From assembly GCF_014643515.1 (NCBI RefSeq), contig NZ_BMJP01000003.1, positions 186,001 to 250,000 of the forward strand: DNA of 64,000 nt, read 5' to 3'. Positions 17,374 to 24,620 of the stretch are shown one piece after another. The notes beneath the pieces were generated by a model. The model was given only the letters and a program-made list of their open reading frames with translations. It did not search any database and had not been told where the DNA came from. The translations under genes and the position numbers were made by a program. The stretch is from Sphingomonas prati. Its GTDB lineage: Bacteria; Pseudomonadota; Alphaproteobacteria; Sphingomonadales; Sphingomonadaceae. Numbering within the stretch: the first letter of the stretch is position 1; each line of letters starts with the position of its first letter.

Positions 17374-19371
17374 TCACCCCACCAACCCACGCTGCCTCAA
17401 CAACGGTGCCTCGTCCGGCCCACGCCCGCGGAATGCCACGAAAGACAGCATCGGATCGCGGCTGTCCCCGCGCGCCAGCACCTCGTCGCGGAACCGCTCC
17501 GCCAGTCCGCGGTCGAACAGGCGGCCCGGCTCGGCAAAGCTGTCGAACGCGTCCTCGTCGAGCACCTCGGCCCAGAGGTAGCTGTAGTAAGCCGCCGCAT
17601 AGCCGCCATCGAACACATGGGTGAAATGCGGCAGCCGGTGGCGTAGGACGATCGCGTCCGGCATCTGCAGTTCGGCCAGCATCGCCGCCTCGAACGCAGG
17701 CGCATCGACCGGCTCGGTCGCGCGGTGCAACGCCAGGTCGACGATCGACGACCCGGTCAGCTCGACGGTCGAGAAACCCTGCCCGAACCCGTCGCCGGCA
17801 CCGATCGCCGCGATCATCGCGTCGTCCATCCCGAACCCGCGCAGCACCTCGGGTGCCACGATCCAATGCTCCATGAACTTGCTCGGGAATTCGACGAAGT
17901 CGCGCGCCACCGCGGTCCCGGCCAGGCTGGGATAGGTCACGTTCGACAGCAGCGCGTGCAACGCATGGCCGAATTCGTGGAACAGCGTCCGCGCCTCGTC
18001 CAGCGACAGCCGGCTGTCCGCTGCGACCGGCGCCTTCGAGAAATTCGCGACGGTATAGACGATCGGCAGCACCGGCCCGTCCATCCGCTCCTGCACGCGG
18101 AGCGACCCCATCCACGCGCCGCCATGCTTGGTCGGCCGCGCGAAATAATCGGTGTAGAGCAGCCCGACCGCCTCGCCCGCCGCATCGCGCACGTCCCACG
18201 CGGCGACGTCGGGGTGGTAGACCGGCACGTCCGGCCGCGCGACGAAGCGCAGCCCGTAGAGCCGCCCCGCCACATCGAACGCCGCCGCACGTACCGCCTC
18301 AACGCGCAGCAGCGCGCGGACGGCTGCCGCATCGAGGGCATATTCCTCGCGCCGCACCTGTTCGGCATAGAACCGCCAGTCCCACGGCGCGATCGTCACG
18401 CCGTCGCGGTCGGCCAGCAGCTGCAACGTCGCGGTCTCCGCGATCGCCTTCGCCCGCGCTGGCGCCCACAACCGCATCAGCAGCGCGTGTGCCGCACCCG
18501 GCGATGCCGCCATGCTGTCGACCAGCTTGTAGTCGGCATAGGTCGCGTGACCGAGCAGCGCCGCCCGCTCCCGCCGCAACGCCACGATCTCCGCCACCAG
18601 CGGGTTGTTGTCGTACGCGTCACCGTCGCAGCGCTGCGTAAACGCCCGCCACATCGTCTCGCGCAGCTCGCGGTTCGTGGCAAAGGTCGTGACCGCCTCG
18701 AAATCCCCGCGGTCCAGCGTGAAGCGGTAGCGCCCGGCCAGCCCCTCCGTCGCCGCCCGCGCGCCCGCGGCGTCGCGCACCGCCTGCGGCAGGCCGTCGA
18801 CCTCCGCCTCGTCCGCCACCAGCGACCAGTCGCCGACCGCGCCCATCACATTCTGCCCGAACGCCACCGACAACGCCGCCAGCCGCGCATCGATCGCCGC
18901 GAACCGCGCCTTGTCCGCCGGCTCCAGCCCCGCCCCGTCATTGATGAACCCGTGATAGACATTGTCGACCAGCCGCAACTGTTCCGCGGTCAGCCCGGCC
19001 AGCTCGCGCGCCTGCCACACCGCGGCGACACGCGCGAACAGCGCGGGATCATGCGCGATCGCGGTGCCGTGCACCGACATCCGCTCCGAAACCTCCGCCT
19101 CGATCGCGCGGATCCCGGCATCGCCGTGCGCGGACGACAGCGTCCAGAACACGCGCCCCACCTTCGCCAGCGCGGCGCCCGACCGTTCGAGCGGCGCGAT
19201 CACGCTATCGAACGTCGCCGGCCCGGTCGCGTCAGCGATCGCGCGGATCTCCGCCATCTTTTCCGCCATCGCGATTTCCAGCGCGGGCAGGACATGACCG
19301 GCCTCGATCAGGTCGAACGGCGGCGCGCCGAACGGCGTGTCCCAGTCAGCAAGCAGGGGATTAAGGGACAT
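17374..19371 (-). CDS. M3-family zinc metallopeptidase (Dcp/oligopeptidase A type)
   Basis: A 665-residue peptidase with no signal peptide. TLFHEFGHALHALL gives the HExxH zinc site at about residue 464, and the downstream Glu ligand is expected in the segment EFPSKFMEHW. Length and N-terminal NPLLADWDTPFGAPPF fit the Dcp/OpdA branch, which cuts short peptides in the cytoplasm or periplasm. ATG 19371 overlaps the upstream transglutaminase-like gene by 11 bases; an upstream in-frame ATG at 19410 is unlikely. It is convergent with fumC. Confidence 0.92.
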   Translation of the reverse strand: MSLNPLLADWDTPFGAPPFDLIEAGHVLPALEIAMAEKMAEIRAIADATGPATFDSVIAPLERSGAALAKVGRVFWTLSSAHGDAGIRAIEAEVSERMSVHGTAIAHDPALFARVAAVWQARELAGLTAEQLRLVDNVYHGFINDGAGLEPADKARFAAIDARLAALSVAFGQNVMGAVGDWSLVADEAEVDGLPQAVRDAAGARAATEGLAGRYRFTLDRGDFEAVTTFATNRELRETMWRAFTQRCDGDAYDNNPLVAEIVALRRERAALLGHATYADYKLVDSMAASPGAAHALLMRLWAPARAKAIAETATLQLLADRDGVTIAPWDWRFYAEQVRREEYALDAAAVRALLRVEAVRAAAFDVAGRLYGLRFVARPDVPVYHPDVAAWDVRDAAGEAVGLLYTDYFARPTKHGGAWMGSLRVQERMDGPVLPIVYTVANFSKAPVAADSRLSLDEARTLFHEFGHALHALLSNVTYPSLAGTAVARDFVEFPSKFMEHWIVAPEVLRGFGMDDAMIAAIGAGDGFGQGFSTVELTGSSIVDLALHRATEPVDAPAFEAAMLAELQMPDAIVLRHRLPHFTHVFDGGYAAAYYSYLWAEVLDEDAFDSFAEPGRLFDRGLAERFRDEVLARGDSRDPMLSFVAFRGRGPDEAPLLRQRGLVG

Positions 19372-20191
19372 CGGGCGTACTCTCGGCAGGGAGTTCGTCG
19401 GTATGGACATCGAACCGGCTGAGCGTCGCCGGCCCGAACACGGTGGTCAGCGCCGTATCGGTCGCATCGCGACCGCGGGCCATCAGGATGCGGCCGATCC
19501 GCGGAATATTGTGCCGCGCGTCGAACGTGTACCATTCGCCGCCCAGATACACGTCGAACCAGGCGCTGAAGTCCATCGGCGCGTCGGACATCGGCACGCC
19601 GATATCGCCGAGATAGCCGGTGCAGTAGCGCGCCGGGATGTTCATGCAGCGGCAGAGCGTGACCGCCAAATGGGCGAAATCGCGGCACACGCCGCGCTTT
19701 TCCTGGAACGCGTCCCACGCCGTCTTGGTCGACCGCGCGTGATGATATCCGAATTCGATATGGTCATGGACGAAGTCGACGATCGCCTGCACCCGCGCCC
19801 AGCCGGTCGGCGTGTTGCCGAACAGGTTCCACGCGGTGTTCGACAGCCGGTCCGTCTCGCAATATCGGCTGCCCAGCAGGTAGACGAGGATATCGTCCGG
19901 CAAGTCCGCCACCGGCACCTGCGGCGCATCCGGCACCACCCGATCGGGCAGCCCGCTGTCCTGCACCGTGAAATCGGCCGACAGGGTAATGCCACCCGCC
20001 GGAATCACCAGCCGGGTGCAGACATTCCCGAACCCGTCGATGTAATCGTACATCGGCACATCCTTGTCGGATGTGATGCGGTGCGGCGTCGTCAGGTCGC
20101 GACTGCGCGACGGATGGATACTCAGCATCGCCATCATCGGCGTCGGCCGGTTCGCGGTAAAACTGATGTCGTAACCGGTGCGGATCAGCAT
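19361..20191 (-). CDS. Transglutaminase-like protein with apparent His-to-Ser change
   Basis: A 276-residue protein of the bacterial transglutaminase-like (COG1305) group. The Cys nucleophile motif KRGVCRDFAHLA is at about residue 169 and the Asp motif WYTFDARHN follows, but where most relatives have DFHAWF the sequence reads DFSAWF (Ser209, codon AGC). It may therefore be inactive as a protease or use another residue. It starts 29 bases after the second transglutaminase gene and overlaps the M3 peptidase gene by 11 bases, so the three form an operon. Confidence 0.85.
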   Translation of the reverse strand: MLIRTGYDISFTANRPTPMMAMLSIHPSRSRDLTTPHRITSDKDVPMYDYIDGFGNVCTRLVIPAGGITLSADFTVQDSGLPDRVVPDAPQVPVADLPDDILVYLLGSRYCETDRLSNTAWNLFGNTPTGWARVQAIVDFVHDHIEFGYHHARSTKTAWDAFQEKRGVCRDFAHLAVTLCRCMNIPARYCTGYLGDIGVPMSDAPMDFSAWFDVYLGGEWYTFDARHNIPRIGRILMARGRDATDTALTTVFGPATLSRFDVHTDELPAESTPDVP

Positions 20192-20220
20192 GATGGCACG
20201 TCTCCCAGTGACGCTTGTGT

Positions 20221-21108
20221 TCAAGCGGGGACCGTATCGTCGTCCAGATGAACCGCAATGTCGACAGTCATGCCGGTATCGCTGCCGGGAAAGCCCGCCC
20301 AGCTGCCCGACAGCGGCACCGCCTGCATCGGATCGCGCGCCACCGCGACGCGGATCAGGCCGCGATTGCCGACGATTCCGTTGGTCGGATCATATTCGAC
20401 CCACCCCGATCCGGGCAGGAAGATCCGCACCCAGGCGTGCGTGTTGCCGCCCCCCACGCGGCCCTCCCCGCGCGACGGGCTGTAGACGTAACCCGACACG
20501 AACCGCGCAGCGAGGCCCAGCGCACGCGCCGCCTCCATCATCAGCACGGCATAGTCGCGGCACGTCCCCTGCCGGCGGTTCAGCGTCTCGATCGGGCTCT
20601 GCGTCCCTTGTTCGTAGCGCGGGACATAGGTGAATTCACGGCGGATCGTCTCTGTCATGGTGGCCAGCATCTCGGCCGTGTCGGTCCGCCGGTCGTCCTT
20701 CACGAAACTGCGCGCCCAGCTGTCGACGATCCGTTCGGGGTCGAGGTGCTGGCGCTCGATCGACCGCAGCAGGTCGGGCATATCCTCGCCGGCATAGGTG
20801 AACGGGAATGCGCGGGCATAATCCTCGATCGCGACCGCATGGTCGCCAGCCGGGCTGTGTTCCATCCGCACCACGCTGTCGAACCGCAGTTCGCGGGCGC
20901 GCCGGTCGAACCGCGCGATCGCCACCGAATTGCCGAACACATCGTGGATGTAACGCAGATTGGCAGGCGCGGGCGTGATATCGAGCCGCGCCTCGATCAG
21001 GCGCTGGTCATGGCTCTCGCGCGGGCGCACCATGATGCGGTGTTCGCCGAACGATACCGGGTGGCGATAGGCATAGCGGGTGCTATGCGCGATGGTCAGG
21101 AACGGCAT
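20221..21108 (-). CDS. Transglutaminase-like cysteine protease
   Basis: A 295-residue protein with an N-terminal beta-sandwich of the Bact_transglu_N type (FLTIAHSTRYAYRHPV, FGEHRIMVRPR) and a transglutaminase core with a full triad: Cys in QGTCRDYA, His in NTHAWVRI and Asp in EYDPTNG. It resembles proteins that accompany circularly permuted ATP-grasp and alpha-E proteins in predicted peptide-modification systems, but those partners are absent here. ATG 21108 is favoured over the open frame to 21201, which runs into the divergent gene. Confidence 0.88.
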   Translation of the reverse strand: MPFLTIAHSTRYAYRHPVSFGEHRIMVRPRESHDQRLIEARLDITPAPANLRYIHDVFGNSVAIARFDRRARELRFDSVVRMEHSPAGDHAVAIEDYARAFPFTYAGEDMPDLLRSIERQHLDPERIVDSWARSFVKDDRRTDTAEMLATMTETIRREFTYVPRYEQGTQSPIETLNRRQGTCRDYAVLMMEAARALGLAARFVSGYVYSPSRGEGRVGGGNTHAWVRIFLPGSGWVEYDPTNGIVGNRGLIRVAVARDPMQAVPLSGSWAGFPGSDTGMTVDIAVHLDDDTVPA

Positions 21109-21124
21109 GATGGGGAGATCGGAC

Positions 21125-21934
21125 GTGACGACGGCTGCATGGAATACCCTGTTGTCCGCGGGCGACCCCGATCCGGTCGCGATCCGCAACCCATCGGGCA
21201 CCGCCCCTTTCCTCCTGATAGGGGATCATGCCGGAAACGCCATCCCGCAAAGCCTCGGCGACCTGGGCGTATCGGCCGCCGAACGGGCCCGTCACATCGG
21301 CTGGGACATCGGCATCGCGGCGCTGGGGGCGGAATTGTCGCGCCATCTGGATGCGGTCTGGATCGCGCAGAATTATTCGCGGCTGGTGATCGACTGCAAC
21401 CGCGCGCCGGATGCGTGCGCGGTGCCGAACGCGGTCGTACCAGTCAGCGACGAGACGCCGATCCCCGCCAATCACGGGCTGGACGACGCCGCCCGCGCCG
21501 CCCGCGTGGACGAAATCCACGCCCCCTACCAGGACGCGATCGCCGCCGAGATCGCGCGCCGCACCGCCGCCGGCCAGCCGACCGTGCTGGTGGCGCTGCA
21601 CAGTTTCACCCCCGTCATGGCCGGCACCAAGCGCCCGTGGCACGTCGGCATCCTGCACGACGGCGCCAACGACGGCTTCGCCCGCGCCGTGCTGTCGCTG
21701 CTTGACGCCGATCCGCTGCTGACCGTCGGCGACAACGAACCGTACAAGATGGACCGCATCGATCATACGATCCCACGCCACGCGTTCGCCGCCGGGCTGC
21801 CCTATGTGGAGTTCGAGGTGCGGCAGGATCTGTTGGGCGACGCCGCCGGGATCGACCGCTGGTGCGGGATCGTGGCGCGTGTTCTGACCGCAGCGGCGCG
21901 CGGCGACGCGACCTGCGGCATGCGTCACCATTAA
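21125..21934 (+). CDS. N-formylglutamate amidohydrolase family protein
   Basis: A 269-residue protein of the N-formylglutamate amidohydrolase (HutG/COG3931) family, with LIGDHAGNAIP, the HIGWDIGIA segment, DCNRAPDA and ALHSFTPVM, whose His and Asp residues bind zinc. GTG at 21125 has GGGGAG 7 bases upstream and is favoured over ATGs at 21107 or 21080. The start is only 16 bases from the divergent transglutaminase start, so the two promoters must lie inside the opposite genes. No other histidine-degradation gene is near. Confidence 0.86.
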   Translation: MTTAAWNTLLSAGDPDPVAIRNPSGTAPFLLIGDHAGNAIPQSLGDLGVSAAERARHIGWDIGIAALGAELSRHLDAVWIAQNYSRLVIDCNRAPDACAVPNAVVPVSDETPIPANHGLDDAARAARVDEIHAPYQDAIAAEIARRTAAGQPTVLVALHSFTPVMAGTKRPWHVGILHDGANDGFARAVLSLLDADPLLTVGDNEPYKMDRIDHTIPRHAFAAGLPYVEFEVRQDLLGDAAGIDRWCGIVARVLTAAARGDATCGMRHH

Positions 21935-21950
21935 GTCATTGTAACGTCAT
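21933..21950 (+). promoter_or_regulatory. Possible Pho-box-like direct repeat
   Basis: AAGTCAT and ACGTCAT are separated by 4 bases, the 11-base spacing of PhoB half-sites. It overlaps the preceding stop codon and ends only 12 bases before the ATG of the GspC-like gene, which is too close for a usual PhoB promoter unless translation starts later, for example at the GTG at 22002. Treat as a candidate only. Confidence 0.3.
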
Positions 21951-21962
21951 AAGCCGCTCCAG

Positions 21963-22796
21963 ATGTTGACACCCTCCGCTGCTTCCGACCCGATCGGTGT
22001 CGTGCGCCCGGCGTCCGCCAACCGGCGGCTGGGCATTATCCTGGCGGTCGGCACGCTGGCCGTGATCGGGGCGTACGCGGCCACCTCGCCCTCCGAACCG
22101 GCGGCGACCGTCGCCACCGCGCCGCCACCGCTGCCCGCTCCACCACCGATGCCGGCGCTCGCCACACCGGTGCCTCCGCCACAGCCCCTCCCCGTCGGAC
22201 CGGTCGCGCCCGGCGCGATCCTGCGCGGCAGCATCCCCGGCCTGTCGGTCAACGCCACCTTCGCCACGCGTGCCGGCGGCGGCAGCATCCTTGTCACGCG
22301 CGGCGACGGCACGCGTGCGCTGATCGCGAACGGCACGGATGTCGTACCCGGCACCCGGCTGACCGGCGTGGCGGCGGATCGCGCCACCTTCACCACAGGC
22401 GCCACACGCTTCTGGATGCCGCTCCAGTCGGAAGCCGCAGCCAAGGCGGACCCCGGCCCCGCCACGGTCATGACCGCGGCCGCAGCACCGCTCCCGCCAC
22501 CCACCGTGCCCGCCGCCGCATCCGCATCCGAAATGCGGGATTCGGTCGCGTACCAGGCAGCGCTCACCCCCGGCGCGGACGGCGTCTACCGCGGCTACAC
22601 TGTCCGCGCCTTGCCGCCGCTGTTCGCGAAGGCGGGGCTGAAACCGGGCGACATCATCACCGGCATCAACGGCCGCGCGTTCGACGGACCTACCGAAATG
22701 GCGATGCTTGCGCACGAAGCTGCGATCTCAAGCACTGTCGTGTTCCGCATTCGGAGGGGCGGCCAGACACAGGAATTGCAGGTCCAGCCGCGCTGA
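21963..22796 (+). CDS. GspC-like protein with PDZ domain
   Basis: A 277-residue protein with one N-terminal membrane helix (RRLGIILAVGTLAVIGAYAA), a Pro-rich periplasmic linker, a GspC homology region (LRGSIPGLSV, DVVPGTRLTGVAADR) and a C-terminal PDZ domain containing LFAKAGLKPGDIITGI. This is the layout of type II secretion protein C, which links the inner-membrane platform to the secretin, yet no other gsp gene is present. The linker has a second Pro/Ala stretch before the PDZ. The start at 21963 lacks a binding site and GTG 22002 is possible. It lies upstream of a lipoprotein and a TonB receptor. Confidence 0.82.
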   Translation: MLTPSAASDPIGVVRPASANRRLGIILAVGTLAVIGAYAATSPSEPAATVATAPPPLPAPPPMPALATPVPPPQPLPVGPVAPGAILRGSIPGLSVNATFATRAGGGSILVTRGDGTRALIANGTDVVPGTRLTGVAADRATFTTGATRFWMPLQSEAAAKADPGPATVMTAAAAPLPPPTVPAAASASEMRDSVAYQAALTPGADGVYRGYTVRALPPLFAKAGLKPGDIITGINGRAFDGPTEMAMLAHEAAISSTVVFRIRRGGQTQELQVQPR

Positions 22797-22855
22797 TCCG
22801 CGAGTCGCACGAAGCCGCGATGCAGCCGGGACACACTTAAGAAGAGATTACCCGG

Positions 22856-22873
22856 TTGTAACATTACCATCAT
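22856..22873 (+). promoter_or_regulatory. Possible Pho-box-like site before the lipoprotein gene
   Basis: TTGTAAC and CCATCAT are separated by 4 bases, with 94 bases to the lipoprotein ATG, a distance that allows a promoter. TTGTAAC also occurs in the candidate at 21939-21945. The second half-site matches the consensus weakly. Confidence 0.3.
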
Positions 22874-22966
22874 GAAGCGGCCCTAGGCACCGCGTCAGCG
22901 AACAGTGGAACCCGCATCCGCGGAGTGGCCCGTCGCGCACGACGTGAACACCAAAAGGGGCCGACC

Positions 22967-24547
22967 ATGACATCCTTCAAGTCCATTCTGCTGCTCGGAT
23001 CCGCGCTGGCCCTGGCTGGTTGCGGCGCAGACGATGTCGCATCGCCGGGCGAAGGCGTCATCATTCAGCCCACGCCGACGCCGACCCCCACGCCGACCCC
23101 GACGCCCACGCCCACGCCGACCCCCACGACGGGCCCGGCCACGGGTTGCCCCACGGGCACCACCGACGTCGGCACGATTGGCTCCTACCGGTCCTGCCGC
23201 GTCCCCGGCCTGATCACCGGTTCGCTGACCCTGCCGCGCCGTGCCGGCACCGCCTATGAACTGAACGGCCGCGTCGATGTCGGCGTCGATCTGGGCGGTG
23301 CGGGCAATGCCGCCGGCGGGTCCAGCGCCACGCTGACCGTCGAGCCGGGCGCGCTGGTCTACGCCAACACGACGAACGCCGACAACGACTACATGGTCGT
23401 CAACCGCGGTTCGCGCATCGTCGCCGACGGCACCGAATCGCTGCCGATCATCTTCACGTCGGAACAGAATGTTCGCGGCACCGCAACTGATGACTCGCAG
23501 GGTCAGTGGGGCGGTATCATCATGTCCGGCCGCGCCCCGATCAGCAACTGCAACGCCACTGTCGCCGGCGGCGCGGTGAACTGCGAAGCCGTGGTCGAAG
23601 GCACCGGCAACGCGCTGTACGGTGGCAACGTCGCGACCGACTCCAGCGGCGTGTTCCGCTACGTCCAAATCCGCTACTCCGGCACGGTCATCAGCGCGAA
23701 CAACGAGTTGCAGGGCCTGACTCTCGGCGGCGTTGGTTCCGGCACTGCGATCGACCACGTCCAGATCCACAACAGTTCGGATGACGGCATCGAGGTCTTC
23801 GGCGGCCGCGCCAACATGCGCTACCTCATCGTCACCGGCGCGGACGACGACTCGCTCGACACCGACGTCGGGTATCAGGGCTTCATCCAGTTCGTGATCG
23901 CGGCTCAGAAGCCGACCAACACGCAGACTGACAACTATGTGATGGAAATCGACTCGAACGGCAGCGAAGACGCCCTGCCGCGTCAGTTCGGCCGCATCTC
24001 GAACTTCACCTTCATCCACACCTCGACCGCCACGAACGCCGCCATCCGCCTCCGCGGTGGTGCCGACTTTACCTTCGTGAACGGCATCGTGGTCAGCCCG
24101 ACGGCCTGCCTGAACACCGTGGCATCGAACAGCGCGACCGACCCGTCGACGATCCGCGCCGCCAACACCGCGCTGGAGGATCAGGGCCCGCCGGTGTTCA
24201 ACTCGGTGTCCTTCGCCTGCGCTTCGTCGTTCGCTGAAACGACGCAGACCGGCGTGACGGTCACCAATGCGCAGCAGGCGGCGTTCTTCAACGCCGGCAG
24301 CAACAACCTTGCGATGGCGACCTCCACGCTCGCCAGCCTGTATGTCAACGGTGCCAACGAAACGGCGCGCCCGGCCTTCAACGCCGCTTCGCTGAACCCG
24401 ACCGGCACGTCGTTCCTGGTGACGACCAACTATATCGGCGCTGTCCGCGACGCCAATGACGGCTGGTTCCGCAGCTGGAGCTGCAACTCCAACCGCGCCC
24501 AGTTCGGCGCGTCCAGCAGCGCCTGCACGGCCCTTCCGACGACCTGA
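22967..24547 (+). CDS. Surface lipoprotein with PT repeat and beta-helix-like body
   Basis: A 526-residue protein with a lipobox LAGC (Cys19), followed by a Pro-Thr dipeptide run of about 22 residues and a Gly/Asn/Thr-rich body. The body has recurrent short strands (VEGTGNALYGG, VQIHNSSDDGIEVFGG, VTGADDDSLDTD) that suggest a right-handed beta-helix. Cys pairs near the ends could form disulfides. AAGGGG precedes the ATG. It lies 73 bases before a TonB-dependent receptor gene, so it probably acts at the cell surface with it, as a ligand-binding or polymer-processing partner. The family name is not known to me. Confidence 0.8.
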   Translation: MTSFKSILLLGSALALAGCGADDVASPGEGVIIQPTPTPTPTPTPTPTPTPTPTTGPATGCPTGTTDVGTIGSYRSCRVPGLITGSLTLPRRAGTAYELNGRVDVGVDLGGAGNAAGGSSATLTVEPGALVYANTTNADNDYMVVNRGSRIVADGTESLPIIFTSEQNVRGTATDDSQGQWGGIIMSGRAPISNCNATVAGGAVNCEAVVEGTGNALYGGNVATDSSGVFRYVQIRYSGTVISANNELQGLTLGGVGSGTAIDHVQIHNSSDDGIEVFGGRANMRYLIVTGADDDSLDTDVGYQGFIQFVIAAQKPTNTQTDNYVMEIDSNGSEDALPRQFGRISNFTFIHTSTATNAAIRLRGGADFTFVNGIVVSPTACLNTVASNSATDPSTIRAANTALEDQGPPVFNSVSFACASSFAETTQTGVTVTNAQQAAFFNAGSNNLAMATSTLASLYVNGANETARPAFNAASLNPTGTSFLVTTNYIGAVRDANDGWFRSWSCNSNRAQFGASSSACTALPTT

Positions 24548-24620
24548 GCTGCGCCGACGCCGGGCGGGTGACGTGAACACGTCGCCCGCCCTTCGCGCAT
24601 ATCCGATCTGACAGGATGCC

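Noticed and set aside
22060-23160. Pro-Thr and Pro-rich low-complexity DNA as a CRISPR or tandem-repeat array
   Set aside because: The repeated units are coding for linkers (Pro-rich in GspC-like, PT in the lipoprotein) and no spacer pattern exists.
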